From Flintibacter sp. KGMB00164 (GTDB lineage: Bacteria; Bacillota; Clostridia; Oscillospirales; Oscillospiraceae): a stretch of 64,000 nt of DNA. The DNA is taken from positions 1,240,001-1,304,000 of the forward strand of contig NZ_CP044227.1 in assembly GCF_008727735.1 (NCBI RefSeq). The letters run 5' to 3'. Below, one piece after another: positions 42,591 through 51,540 of the stretch. The notes under the pieces are model-generated. The model did no database searches and was not told where the DNA came from. It saw only the letters and a list, made by a program, of their open reading frames with translations. Numbering within the stretch: the first letter of the stretch is position 1; every line of letters starts with the position of its first letter. The translations under genes and the position numbers were made by a program.

Positions 42591-43550
42591 TCACAATCCT
42601 GTTCGCTGCCAGCCGTCCAGCCGCTCCTGCGCCCCGTCGATCATCCAGCCCTCGCCCATACGCTTCATGAGGAAGCGGCGGTCAAAGCCGGTGTTTTTCT
42701 CCCTGGTGTAGATGTAGAGTTTGTTCTTGGTGATCTGCTCCGCATCAAGGAATTCTTCCCCGTTGTAGGTGCCCTGGGCACTGTATGAGAGGCCCAGAGG
42801 CCGATAGCCTGGACGGGGCTTTTCGCTCACATACTTCTCCCAGATCGCCAGCAGGCGGGGAACAGCCTCGGCATCCTCAAACCCGGCCTGCTCCATGTAC
42901 TGCTCCCATTCCGTCATCTCAGAAAAGAAAGCGGACAACACCCTGCGGCATTCCTCCGCTGCCTGCTCATCCAGCTGGGTGGGCTTTTTGGCCTTTTCCC
43001 GCTGGAGCTGGGAGAAGTGTTCCATCTGCTCCTTGGTGAATTGCACATGGGCCACCGGCTCGATGCGGTTGTTGCCGGCGATGGCCAGCAGGCCCTCATA
43101 GGTAACGGCGGTATGGTCGATCTGGATGTGGGAGAGCTTGGGGATGGAGGCCGCCTGGAGCAGACCGGCATCATCCAGCCCGGTGCGGTTGAGTGTCAGA
43201 AGGTCCAGCTTGCAGCCTTGCAGGGCGGGCAGACCGCTGCCGAAGATGGCGGCATTGCCGTCCAGCAGCAGATAGCGTAACTTGGGCATAGCGGAAAAAA
43301 CGGGGAAACAGGCGTCGGTGAGCGCACCGTCCTCCACGCCGAAGTTGGCCATACTTTTGTGACCAGCAAAAGGGGAGAGTAGGTCGTCGGTCACCAGATA
43401 GCCTTTCACATGAAAGCCCACCAGAGTGTAAGCGGCCAGCCGCTCCACGAGCTCCATGGTCAGCTCCGGGATTTCAAACTGCTTTTCTCCGTCTAAGGTC
43501 AGGACACCACTTGCCCAGTCCGCTGTCCGCGCCCGTTTTGGCCATTCCAT
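42591..43550 (-). CDS. LRR-like plus NTF2-fold immunity fusion
   Basis: The first 200 of 319 residues hold leucine-rich strands (MPKLRYLLLDGNAAIFGSGL; IPKLSHIQIDHTAVTYEGLL). The rest fits an NTF2-fold immunity domain: EECRRVLSAFFSEMTEWEQY, a central helix, and final strands NKLYIYTREKNTGFDRRFLM and GEGWMIDGAQERLDGW. NTF2-fold immunity proteins block nuclease and other toxins. The fusion with LRR may widen target recognition. AAGGAGG precedes ATG. Confidence 0.68.
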   Translation of the reverse strand: MEWPKRARTADWASGVLTLDGEKQFEIPELTMELVERLAAYTLVGFHVKGYLVTDDLLSPFAGHKSMANFGVEDGALTDACFPVFSAMPKLRYLLLDGNAAIFGSGLPALQGCKLDLLTLNRTGLDDAGLLQAASIPKLSHIQIDHTAVTYEGLLAIAGNNRIEPVAHVQFTKEQMEHFSQLQREKAKKPTQLDEQAAEECRRVLSAFFSEMTEWEQYMEQAGFEDAEAVPRLLAIWEKYVSEKPRPGYRPLGLSYSAQGTYNGEEFLDAEQITKNKLYIYTREKNTGFDRRFLMKRMGEGWMIDGAQERLDGWQRTGL

Positions 43551-43564
43551 CGCTGTTTACCTCC

Positions 43565-44296
43565 TTACACCTGCTCCTTGTAGCTGGCTTCAATGTCGAT
43601 GAAGCGCATATACACGGCACAGATTTCGCCCTTGGCATCATACCCGAAGTAGACCGGATAGTAGCCGTCACCCCAGCCAGAGGCAAAGATGGGCAGATTG
43701 CAGTCCGTGTCAGGCACCGTCCAGTTGAGCCAGTTGCCGCAGTCTCCCTGATATTTGGGGTGGGCTTTGGCGTTTTCCTCCAGAAGATCGCAGAACAGGT
43801 CATTGTAGGGGTCGATGTCCGGGTCTTCTTCCAACCGCTTGGCCCAGTATGTCTTAAAAGCCGCCTGAGTCTGGATGTCCGCAACGCAGCCCATCCCGGC
43901 GTCTACGCCAAAGCCAAAATAATCGTCCTCATCCAGTCTCTCGTCCAGATCTTCTTTGCCCGTCATACCCAACTCATAGCGGACAGGCTTCTCCCGACTG
44001 ACCTCCACCTTGACACAGGCGTAGCGGTCGCCGTATTTCTCACTGGGCACTACGCAGACCTTCACGGGATAAGTCCCGGCGGGGATCGTCTGGATAAAGG
44101 GCGGCGTGTCCTCCAGCTCTACCAGAGGATCGCAGGCGAAAATTGTTCCGGTAGGGAAGTGGACGGCCCCAATGTCAAGCACATCCACGTCCATATTCCC
44201 AATCACTTTCTCTGTGAAATGAGTGTCCAGGTCTGTTTTGCAGGCCAGTTTGTCTTTGATAGATTCGTATTTGTTCAGCCATTCTGTTGTCGGCAT
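43565..44296 (-). CDS. DUF4241 family protein
   Basis: The 243-residue protein has the DUF4241 pattern: LDIGAVHFPTGTIFACDPLV, IPAGTYPVKVCVVPSEKYGD, FGFGVDAGMGCVADIQTQAA and LPIFASGWGDGYYPVYFGYD. These proteins bear a small beta-rich fold and often stand beside toxins. ATG 44296 follows AGGAGG; a longer frame overlaps the intergenic part without a site. Confidence 0.8.
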   Translation of the reverse strand: MPTTEWLNKYESIKDKLACKTDLDTHFTEKVIGNMDVDVLDIGAVHFPTGTIFACDPLVELEDTPPFIQTIPAGTYPVKVCVVPSEKYGDRYACVKVEVSREKPVRYELGMTGKEDLDERLDEDDYFGFGVDAGMGCVADIQTQAAFKTYWAKRLEEDPDIDPYNDLFCDLLEENAKAHPKYQGDCGNWLNWTVPDTDCNLPIFASGWGDGYYPVYFGYDAKGEICAVYMRFIDIEASYKEQV

Positions 44297-44332
44297 ACTC
44301 GTTTCCTCCTGTTGATTTAGTTTGAGCATAGG

Positions 44333-44680
44333 TCAGCTCTCTACAATGCGGACCTGTTTTCCTCCAATTTCAATTTCCAGCTTTACGCCGTAATCCTCCG
44401 CCCACGCAGGGCACTTGCTGAGCAGGGCCAGGATGTGCTCATCCGGCTCCCGGCCAAGGGTCACACGCAGAATCACGGGCCAGCCACTATATTCCTTTTG
44501 AAATTCCTCACTCTGGGTGTGGTTCAGATAGCCCTCCATCTTGTCCAGCAGGGCCTTCTGCGTTTCCGGGGAGCCATCAATAAAGCCATTACAGACCAAA
44601 ACCATCACCACTTCTCCGGTTTTGGTTTCTGCCAGAATGTCGATCTTATCCAGTTCGCCAAACATATTTTCAATGGACAT
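44333..44680 (-). CDS. DUF6572 family protein
   Basis: The 115 residues read DKIDILAETKTGEVVMVLVC, then SPETQKALLDKMEGYLNHTQ and SEEFQKEY, the DUF6572 arrangement as I remember it. GGTGA precedes the ATG at 44680; a GTG at 44689 is an alternative. The family is typical in clusters like this one. Confidence 0.7.
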   Translation of the reverse strand: MSIENMFGELDKIDILAETKTGEVVMVLVCNGFIDGSPETQKALLDKMEGYLNHTQSEEFQKEYSGWPVILRVTLGREPDEHILALLSKCPAWAEDYGVKLEIEIGGKQVRIVES

Positions 44681-44704
44681 TGTCTTCACCAGTCCCTTTT
44701 TGAC

Positions 44705-44911
44705 TCAATCTTCCTCTAAATGCTTGATGTAGTCGCTCTTAGAGCCGTCCCAGTAGCAGTTCACACACCGGCCATTCTGAAAATGGTGGGGACAATTTGG
44801 GTAGCCATAGAGAACATGAGCGCATTCCGGGCACAGACCCATCATCTGTGAGGAGCCTTTCAAAAACAGGCTGCCGCACTCATCACAGACGGCCAGTTCT
44901 TTTTCTGCCAT
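44705..44911 (-). CDS. Small double zinc-ribbon protein (68 aa)
   Basis: Cysteine pairs CDECG and CPECA form one zinc site; CPHHFQNGRC with CVNCYWDG forms a second. It overlaps or abuts the DUF5713 gene (GTGA if the GTG at 44920 is used). Only protein-protein contact can be suggested. Confidence 0.62.
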   Translation of the reverse strand: MAEKELAVCDECGSLFLKGSSQMMGLCPECAHVLYGYPNCPHHFQNGRCVNCYWDGSKSDYIKHLEED

Positions 44912-44916
44912 GAGGT

Positions 44917-45243
44917 TCACCAGTCCCGTTCCCGGATGGCCTCCTCGGTATCAATGGGGATATTGAACCACTCCAGAATGTAGGCCACATTTGCTGCAAT
45001 GCATTCCCGCGCCACGGTTTCGATCTCGCTGTCGTTCTCGTCAAACTCCTCCTGGAGATCATTGATGCCGCAGACCGCTTCGTCCAGCGTCTCCTGCACC
45101 ACTTCGGTGTCGGTTTCGCCACTCTCCAGCAGGTCGATGACTTTCTGGAGTTCGTCCTTTACCTTGTCCACCAGAAAGGCAGGATAGTAATTGTCCTGAT
45201 ACATCTCGTCCAGCAGCTTGTAATTGGGGTCAAATGCTTTCAT
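44917..45243 (-). CDS. DUF5713 family protein
   Basis: The 108-residue helical acidic protein matches DUF5713: YKLLDEMYQDNYYPAFLVDK, INDLQEEFDENDSEIETVAR and a final ERDW. ATG 45243 stands behind AAGGAGC. It overlaps no neighbour but leaves only 16 nt to the previous stop. Confidence 0.75.
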   Translation of the reverse strand: MKAFDPNYKLLDEMYQDNYYPAFLVDKVKDELQKVIDLLESGETDTEVVQETLDEAVCGINDLQEEFDENDSEIETVARECIAANVAYILEWFNIPIDTEEAIRERDW

Positions 45244-45259
45244 AGGGATTGCTCCTTTC

Positions 45260-45805
45260 TCATTCAAACATCAGGCCGTATGATTCGGTCAGGCTGCCAT
45301 CGTCCTCATGGAACATACACTGATACAGAGGCTGGCGCTGTGTTGCTTTGCGGAACCGCTCCAGAACCGGAGCCAGCGGCTCATCGGTAGGGATGGCGAA
45401 AGCATCAGCTACCCGCCGCCAGCTGTCCATATCCATATCTTCCAAGTTGATGTTGCGCTGCCTCTGTCCGTATTCCTCCAGTGTTTTGGAGTCCGCATAC
45501 TCCTTTGCGTCACAACAGTCGTGCCAGCAGATACAGCTCACAATCAGTGAAAAAAGGTCATCCATACTCTCAGCCAGACGGCCTGCCTCACCTTCGCTGC
45601 TGTAATAGCCGATGGAGTCATCTTCCAACAGGTGGTATTCTCCGCCGGAGCCATCTCTGGCAAAAGCCATACCGGGCAGTGTGAATGTTGCTCGACCATC
45701 CGCCTCATCCCTCGGGGACAACTCATCCAGCAGGAAGAAGTCAAAAAGAGAATCAAACTCCTCTGCCAAATCAGGGTTTTCATGCAGTGCCTTCAAATAA
45801 TCCAT
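45260..45805 (-). CDS. SUKH-like immunity protein (181 aa)
   Basis: The middle part has the SUKH-type ending: GMAFARDGSGGEYHLLEDDS, IGYYSSEGEAGRLAESMDDL then FSLIVS, as in SMI1/KNR4 proteins. The N-terminal helix fits less well. GGAGG lies ahead of the ATG. Acidic, cytosolic. Confidence 0.68.
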   Translation of the reverse strand: MDYLKALHENPDLAEEFDSLFDFFLLDELSPRDEADGRATFTLPGMAFARDGSGGEYHLLEDDSIGYYSSEGEAGRLAESMDDLFSLIVSCICWHDCCDAKEYADSKTLEEYGQRQRNINLEDMDMDSWRRVADAFAIPTDEPLAPVLERFRKATQRQPLYQCMFHEDDGSLTESYGLMFE

Positions 45806-45821
45806 AGCCGTTTTCCTCCGT

Positions 45822-46826
45822 CTACTGTTCTGGTTTTAACTCATGCAGCCTTTCCAGCCACAGCGGTTCTTCAATCATCTCATCGTTTTGGTAAAAATGT
45901 TCCTTGTCACGGGCAAGATGATCGGCAAGCGGTGGTGCGTCTGGCGGGGTGCATACCGTAAAACTGTCCCAATCCGCCCCCTTAATCTCCCGGTTGAGGT
46001 AGTACACCCGCCTGGCATCGCGGGAATACCAGTGACTGAGCAATTCCCATGAGAGCAGATCCGCCTTGGAAAGCTGCTTACCGTAAGCATAGATTCGTTT
46101 CTCATCCCTGGCAAAATAGGTATCGCCCAACGAGCGGAAAGAGGAAACTTCCGCGCCCTTGATGATCTTCACCTTGCCGTCTCCGTTGTGGAAGTAGACC
46201 TGCCGGCTGTCCTTTGCATATCCCTGGGGCGCACCCGAATCGTTCTGGCCGTTGTCTAATACCTGGAAGGCTGCCAGCTCTACATCTGGGATTCTCCCGC
46301 TGGTGGTGTAGACGGCTGTTTTGTCCATCGCGTAGGCATAGTTTAACACCCGAAACGATGCCGGGTCTGCTCCACGCAGGCGAATCCCACCGAGAAAACA
46401 GGCTGTAGAGGATTTGCCCCAGTAATGCCAACAACAGAAGTCTTTGGGCGAAACACCCTTCAACAAGCCGTTTTCGTATAGACCGGAGAAATAAACGGCT
46501 CCATCCCGAAGGAAAAACTCATTGTCCACCGGCTCTATGTTTGTGATCGGCTGCAGCAGTTTTTCGTGATGATCTGTTATGCTCAGCTCGATTTCGTCGT
46601 CGCTATAAACTAAATAGAGCCCATGAGGGGCCTTTCTATCGAAATGCAGTTCAATGTCATGATATTTGAGGATCAAAGGTTTCCCGTCGCTTCTCATGGT
46701 GGAAACGGCATCGGGATTCCCGAAGATTTCTATGACCTCATCCTGCGATATTCCGAATTTCAGCGGTGAAATGTCCCGCGGATTCTGCAATATTTGATTG
46801 CGCCAAATAGTAAAGTCCTGTTTCAT
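45822..46826 (-). CDS. DKNYY repeat protein (334 aa)
   Basis: Several DKNYY-type units lie at 165-330: YAMDKTAVYTTSGRIPDVEL, YAKDSRQVYFHNGDGKVKII, FARDEKRIYAYGKQLSKADL, YSRDARRVYYLNREIKGADW and LARDKEHFYQND. The N-terminal 130 residues are another beta domain. DKNYY proteins are thought to be binding modules. It overlaps the SUKH-3 gene by 4 nt. Confidence 0.78.
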   Translation of the reverse strand: MKQDFTIWRNQILQNPRDISPLKFGISQDEVIEIFGNPDAVSTMRSDGKPLILKYHDIELHFDRKAPHGLYLVYSDDEIELSITDHHEKLLQPITNIEPVDNEFFLRDGAVYFSGLYENGLLKGVSPKDFCCWHYWGKSSTACFLGGIRLRGADPASFRVLNYAYAMDKTAVYTTSGRIPDVELAAFQVLDNGQNDSGAPQGYAKDSRQVYFHNGDGKVKIIKGAEVSSFRSLGDTYFARDEKRIYAYGKQLSKADLLSWELLSHWYSRDARRVYYLNREIKGADWDSFTVCTPPDAPPLADHLARDKEHFYQNDEMIEEPLWLERLHELKPEQ

Positions 46827-47377
46827 AGTTTTCCGTCCAGTGCCTCCACAGTTTTCATGGCAGCGGAATCAAAGTTGCACTGCCGCAGATCCCGTTCAAT
46901 CAGGGCAAACACATCTGGAAAGCACTCAATCTCATCCTGGTACTCATATTTCGCATACAGTTTCCCGTACTCGGAGATCCAAACCTCCGCCGGGTAGTAG
47001 TAGCCGATATGACCGATAGTCTGGCATTTTTCACCAGCAGCCTGTTCTACCTCTGCCAGTTCACAGCCGGACATATCCCGAAAATAGGCTTCTTCCAAAT
47101 GGTTTTTGATCCCGTTGACCAGGTAAGGGAACAAAGCGAATTGGAAGTCAGCCGCCCAGTTCAGTTTTTTCTGCTCCAGATACCACTCACAGCACAGGCC
47201 GAAATACTTGCGGTAAAACCGCTGGGTGGACTTCATCATCGGGGCACCATGCTCGGCGTAATACTTTTCCGCAATGGAGATGTCCACTTTTCGCCCTTCC
47301 TGCCATCCGGCGTACTCCATCAGCTGCTTGACCTTGCTTTTAAGATCGCCGGAAATGGGGATGCGTTCTTTGATCAT
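46823..47377 (-). CDS. SUKH-3 immunity protein
   Basis: The 184-residue protein begins with the SUKH-3 mark: LKSKVKQLMEYAGWQEGRKV DIS, followed by a helix containing AEHGAPMMKSTQRFYRKYFG, and later IGHIGYYYPAEVWISEYGKL with YAKYEYQDEIECF. SUKH-3 proteins are a distinct clade of the SUKH superfamily. GGAGGT is 7 nt before the ATG at 47377. Confidence 0.75.
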   Translation of the reverse strand: MIKERIPISGDLKSKVKQLMEYAGWQEGRKVDISIAEKYYAEHGAPMMKSTQRFYRKYFGLCCEWYLEQKKLNWAADFQFALFPYLVNGIKNHLEEAYFRDMSGCELAEVEQAAGEKCQTIGHIGYYYPAEVWISEYGKLYAKYEYQDEIECFPDVFALIERDLRQCNFDSAAMKTVEALDGKL

Positions 47378-47409
47378 GGTGGTTACCTCCATTACCAGAT
47401 TTCAGACAT

Positions 47410-47820
47410 TTACAACTCTGCCACAAACTCATAGGAAACTGCAATGATGTTGTAAACATCATCGTATGTAAACAGCCGGTAGTGCCGATAGATGCCTTTG
47501 TCAAAGTCCTCCCGCACTGGCAGAGACTTCAGCCAGGTGCTGTCCTCAATTAAATCGAAGGAACTGCCATCCAGATACTCCGTCCCAGCCATATTTTCAT
47601 AGGTGTCCAATTCACAGGTAAAATAGGCCAGCACCTGCCGGAAGGTGAGTGTATAGGGAAACCAGTCTTTTTCGTCTCTGCACTGGGAGATTAGATGGCC
47701 ATTGATGTCCCCCGTAAAGGTCAGATTGTTCAGAGCATCCTGTTTCACCTGATCCAGATAGATGCAGTCCCGTCCCTTCAAAACACCTAAGCAGGTATTA
47801 ACAGCAGTCGCTTTTTCCAT
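47410..47820 (-). CDS. Uncharacterised array protein (136 aa)
   Basis: The centre reads DINGHLISQCRDEKDWFPYT, then LTFRQVLAYFTCELDTYENM, and the end RLFTYDDVYNIIAVSYEFVA. I remember similar unnamed proteins from Firmicutes. Start uncertain: 47820 (AAAGAG upstream) or 47847, which overlaps the preceding gene. Confidence 0.6.
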   Translation of the reverse strand: MEKATAVNTCLGVLKGRDCIYLDQVKQDALNNLTFTGDINGHLISQCRDEKDWFPYTLTFRQVLAYFTCELDTYENMAGTEYLDGSSFDLIEDSTWLKSLPVREDFDKGIYRHYRLFTYDDVYNIIAVSYEFVAEL

Positions 47821-47836
47821 AGGCAATTCTCTTTCA

Positions 47837-48340
47837 TCAGCTTTCATGGGTAATACAGAAAATCTCCTGGTTTAAGTCAAAGTAGATTACCATCAACTCG
47901 TCGGTGATCTCCGGGTTGAAGGACAGATCCATAATGAAAACTTGTTGATCCATCTCGTCATCCACCAGACTGCCGAACCGCTTGAGCTTCAAAAAGTCCA
48001 CCATCTCGGCAAAAGACAGCTTGGATGGGTCGGTTCCCGGAAAAAGTTCCGCCGCAATATCCGGGCCTACATCGTCCCGGTGGAACTCCATGAAAAATGT
48101 CACAACGCTATGGTAGCGGCTGTCCTCGTCCGCCAGCGCCGCTTTGATGGCGGCTTTGGCCTTCTCCGCCAATTTCTCCGCCTCATCCAGCATTTCTCCC
48201 ACCGCATCCATGGCAGCAGGATCGCCGGTCAGTTCTTCCTCTACATCGAAGAGAAAGGGTAGTCCCGATTCCTCGGGAAAGTTGAAGATTTCCTCGCCGG
48301 GGGTATATGTAAAATCAATGCGTTTACAGTTCAGCTTCAT
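47837..48340 (-). CDS. DUF2004-like protein
   Basis: The 167-residue acidic protein ends with the DUF2004 type: YHSVVTFFMEFHRDDVGPDI, FGSLVDDEMDQQVFIMDLSF and VIYFDLNQEIFCITHES. The first 70 residues contain a long acidic helix (MLDEAEKLAEKAKAAIKAAL). The family is common near immunity proteins. Confidence 0.66.
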   Translation of the reverse strand: MKLNCKRIDFTYTPGEEIFNFPEESGLPFLFDVEEELTGDPAAMDAVGEMLDEAEKLAEKAKAAIKAALADEDSRYHSVVTFFMEFHRDDVGPDIAAELFPGTDPSKLSFAEMVDFLKLKRFGSLVDDEMDQQVFIMDLSFNPEITDELMVIYFDLNQEIFCITHES

Positions 48341-48352
48341 CTCTGCGCCTCC

Positions 48353-49192
48353 TTATCCCTCAATGTTGGCAGTTTTGAGGCCCTTTTTCAAGGAACCGTA
48401 GACCGTCACAGCATGATCGGTGAACATCTCATCGCAGTCAAACCAGGCGGTGAAGCTGCCGCCGGAGGTGACGGATAGGCTCGTTATGCTGATCCGCCGG
48501 GCAAGTTCTTCCTCTGTGATGGGGTCGGTTTCTGGATTGCGGGGGTCTTCCTCATCCTGGGAGAGCCAGTTGTTGGCCAGCTCGGTCAGGTTCTTGGCTA
48601 CAAGCTCCCGCATGGCTTTGTCCCAGGTTTCACAGTCGGCCAGCAGCTTCTTGGCGGCACTGCGGGCGCGGGTCCAGGAGGGCGTACTCTCGGCATTGAT
48701 TTCCAGAGAAAGGCTCACATCCTTTCCGCACCACTGGATTTCGCCCTCGAAGGTATCATAGTTCTTGTCCAGTGTCAGTTCTCCCAGCGCCTGGTCCTGA
48801 ATCACCACCGGCTTGTGGTACTCATCCAGAACAGCCTGAAGTTCCGGGCAATCCTCATGGGCCTTGACTATCTCGGAGATACACCAGGGACGCACCACCA
48901 GATCTTTTGCCCGTTCTTCCTTCATCCGGCGGATCTTCAGGCGGCAGATCTGCTCGCTTTGAAAGCGTCCCCAGCCCTTTTCGCTATTGCGTTCCTCATC
49001 GGTGACCGGCCAATCCAGCCGCTCCTCTATTGTGCTGACCTTGCCGGTGTTACAGAACACCATGCCCAGCGTCACAACGGTCATTTCCCAAAAGTTTCCT
49101 TTCCAGTTAAATCCGCCCCCAATGCAGCGATTGATCAGAGCGACCACTTCCTGCTCCTCGGGCTCGTACATCTCATAGAATTCTTCAAACAT
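48353..49192 (-). CDS. DUF2262 family protein, first of two paralogues
   Basis: The 279-residue protein has a C-terminal DUF2262 domain: LGELTLDKNYDTFEGEIQWC GKDV, SWTRARSAAKKLLADCETWD and a final tail AVTVYGSLKKGLKTANIEG. The first 130 residues are a second conserved domain. The gene at 54713-55555 is a full-length paralogue with the same plan and the same ITEEELARRI-type motif. AAGGAGG precedes the ATG. Confidence 0.8.
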   Translation of the reverse strand: MFEEFYEMYEPEEQEVVALINRCIGGGFNWKGNFWEMTVVTLGMVFCNTGKVSTIEERLDWPVTDEERNSEKGWGRFQSEQICRLKIRRMKEERAKDLVVRPWCISEIVKAHEDCPELQAVLDEYHKPVVIQDQALGELTLDKNYDTFEGEIQWCGKDVSLSLEINAESTPSWTRARSAAKKLLADCETWDKAMRELVAKNLTELANNWLSQDEEDPRNPETDPITEEELARRISITSLSVTSGGSFTAWFDCDEMFTDHAVTVYGSLKKGLKTANIEG

Positions 49193-49206
49193 ATGTGTAG
49201 CCTCCT

Positions 49207-49797
49207 TTACAGCAGTTCCAGCACCTCGGCAGCGGGCTTGGCAAACTCTGCCGGGACTTGCTCCAATACATCCTGGTAGGCTTTTACCGCCTGCCAGGAG
49301 TAGTAATAGAAGCTGTAGAACAGGTCATCGGGGAAAACCTCGTCCTCCTCGTAGCACATCTCATCTTCTTCCTCGTCGTATTCCTCCGACTACAGGTATT
49401 CTTCCTTCAGCAGATCGGAGAACAGCGGCAGCGCCTCGGCGTGTTCCATCTCATCTCCGTCGTGAAAGCACTGGAGGATGCAGGCAAAGAAGTCCAGCAG
49501 TTCCCCGGCCAGGAAATGGGCCACGGGGTTCTGTCCGCTGTCTGCTAGGGCCTTCTCCAGAATTCGGCACAGGAACACCATGCCAAAGGGGGTAGCGTGC
49601 CACAGGGTACTCTGGTGCTCCATGTTGGTGGTAAGCTCATAGAGAGACTCTTTGACGGACGCCAAATAACGCATCTGCTCCAGCACTGTCAGGTGTGCGG
49701 GAAAATCCGTCCCCCGGCCATAGGCGGTGGTGAGCCGGTGCCACGGGACATCCGTGACCTTGAGATGGGTGATGTAGATTCTGTTTTCCTCTGTCAT
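49207..49797 (-). pseudogene. Array gene with an in-frame amber codon
   Basis: From ATG 49797 (AAGGAGG upstream) 135 codons read to LLKEEYL and TAG at 49390-49392. The same frame continues with SEEYDEEEDEMCYEEDEVFP, DDLFYSFYYYSWQAVKAYQD and ends at TAA 49207-49209, another 60 codons that look protein-like and are otherwise non-coding space. The acidic run crosses the stop. A C-to-T change of CAG would explain it. Either the product is a shortened 135-residue protein or the gene is dead or read through. Family not recognised; mostly helical. Confidence 0.6.
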
Positions 49798-49809
49798 GTT
49801 GCCGCCTCC

Positions 49810-50430
49810 TTATCCCGTTATCTGGCTGCGGTACTCCTTCTCCAGAGTGGTGTACCACCGTTGCAGCATGGTTTCCAGACTGGTTTTTCCTTTCCGATCA
49901 AAAAAAGCAAGGAACTTGTCCAGCAACTTAGGAAACAAATTCTTACCGATATTTGTCAGGTCCTGATTGAGATAGACCATCCGCAGGATACGGCCCTGCC
50001 GGTCCAGGGGGTTCTTTTTCAGCAGCTCCTTTTCAAAGCAAAAGCGCAAAAACACCACATTCTCGTCGTAGAATTCCTCCACCACAGCCGCGCCAATGCT
50101 GGTGTATGTGATGTCATACACCAACCGGCTCCAGTCAAATTTCTCAGCATAGAGCAGTTTCAGTGCCTTTGCCCAGTGCTCCTCCGGAATCACCAGCATC
50201 CTGTGCTGGGCGGTACTGGAGTAGCCACGGTAGACGGGTTCCGGCTGTCCCAGCAGTTCACTCACACTGTCGGCGTAGACGAAGCACAGCTCCTCATCGA
50301 ACAGGCCACCGATGAAGTTGCCATTGCAGTACAGCATATAATTCTTGGACTTGGCTGGAGAATAAGAGAGGCTATATTCCTGCGAGTCCAGGCTTTTATG
50401 TACCTTGTTCAGAAAGTCTATTGATGTCAT
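49810..50430 (-). CDS. TfoX-N-like array protein (206 aa)
   Basis: Residues 30-105 resemble the TfoX N-terminal fold: YMLYCNGNFIGGLFDEELCF, then VYADSVSELLGQPEPVYRGY and MLVIPEEHWAKALKLLYAEK. The second half is unique. ATG 50430 follows GAGGAG; a longer frame overlaps the ankyrin gene. It is uncertain whether the domain has any DNA-related function here. Confidence 0.6.
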   Translation of the reverse strand: MTSIDFLNKVHKSLDSQEYSLSYSPAKSKNYMLYCNGNFIGGLFDEELCFVYADSVSELLGQPEPVYRGYSSTAQHRMLVIPEEHWAKALKLLYAEKFDWSRLVYDITYTSIGAAVVEEFYDENVVFLRFCFEKELLKKNPLDRQGRILRMVYLNQDLTNIGKNLFPKLLDKFLAFFDRKGKTSLETMLQRWYTTLEKEYRSQITG

Positions 50431-50434
50431 GGCT

Positions 50435-51514
50435 TTACTCCTCAAACTCGCCCTCAATCATCCCGTTCAGATACCGGCCGGGATCTGCGATGAAGTCATC
50501 CCATTTGGCCAGAGGGTGGAATTCCTCATGCTCGATGTCCAGATACCACAGCTTTTTCTCCCTGGGGCTCCACAGCAACAGATAGTCGCTGTAGTTGTCC
50601 ATCTGCACCATCAGGGAGAGCAGCTTCTTCCGTTTCCAGGTCATCTCCTGCACATCCATGAAGGAGTAGAGCTCCGCCCACTTCACCCATTTCTGGTCCG
50701 GGAACTCTAGCCGCAGGGGGCCGGTCTTCAAGTATTCCACCAGCTTGGCAGGCAGCTTGTAGGGCATGAGTTGCCGGATCTTTTCCTGCTCGTTGTGCCA
50801 TTCCTCCGGCTCCAGAGCCTTCAGGTAGTCGGCCATCTCCTGATTCTTGTTCTGCACCGCCACACTGTAGGGACGGTCGCCGTATTTGTCAACAAGGGTG
50901 ATGTCCGCTCCCTGTTCCACCAGCCAGCGCAACATGGAGAAATTGTTGGAGCGGGCGGCCTCGGTGACGGGGGTGGAGGCGTAAGGGAACACCATGTCCG
51001 GTTTGTGGTAATTGATATCCGCCCCTTTTTCCAGCAGCAGTTTGGCAAGCTCGGCCTGTCCATCAGACACCGCCGCCCGGAATGCCTCACCGCCAAACTT
51101 GTCCACTGTGATCCCGGCTTGCTCCAGCACCTGGATATTCTCCGGGCGCTTGCCCCAGCGTACTTCCTGAAAGACCCGCTCTTTCTGCTTTGGGCTGAGT
51201 TTTGTGGCCTGTCCAGCAAAGAGCGCCACCACCTCCGGCCCACAACAGCGGGCGGCGGTGAGCAGCAGGGGCTGTTCCTCTGCCAGACCGGGATCAGCTC
51301 CATGCTCCAGCAGGAAGTGGATCATGGGCACATCATTCCGAAAAACCGCAATCTCCAATGGCATCAGCTTGATGTATTCGCTGAGCTGGATGGGAACATC
51401 TAAATCCAGACCGCCTTGGAGCAGCGCCTCCAGCTTGGGAGTGTCATGGTCACAGATGGCGGCAGCCGTTTCCGGAAGGGTCTCCCAGCGGCCAATATAT
51501 GCAATTTGGTACAT
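50435..51514 (-). CDS. Ankyrin-repeat protein with C-terminal SMI1-like part
   Basis: Ankyrin units occupy residues 30-240 of 359: MPLEIAVFRNDVPMIHFLLE HGAD, GEAFRAAVSDGQAELAKLLL EKGAD, TPVTEAARSNNFSMLRWLVE QGAD and PYSVAVQNKNQEMADYLKAL. The rest (about 255-355) has strands such as DYLLLWSPREKKLWYLDIEH EEFH and ends like a SUKH protein. GCAGGTG precedes ATG 51514; upstream codons lack a site. Confidence 0.75.
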   Translation of the reverse strand: MYQIAYIGRWETLPETAAAICDHDTPKLEALLQGGLDLDVPIQLSEYIKLMPLEIAVFRNDVPMIHFLLEHGADPGLAEEQPLLLTAARCCGPEVVALFAGQATKLSPKQKERVFQEVRWGKRPENIQVLEQAGITVDKFGGEAFRAAVSDGQAELAKLLLEKGADINYHKPDMVFPYASTPVTEAARSNNFSMLRWLVEQGADITLVDKYGDRPYSVAVQNKNQEMADYLKALEPEEWHNEQEKIRQLMPYKLPAKLVEYLKTGPLRLEFPDQKWVKWAELYSFMDVQEMTWKRKKLLSLMVQMDNYSDYLLLWSPREKKLWYLDIEHEEFHPLAKWDDFIADPGRYLNGMIEGEFEE

Positions 51515-51540
51515 AAGGCACCTGCTTTCTCGACTTGTAC

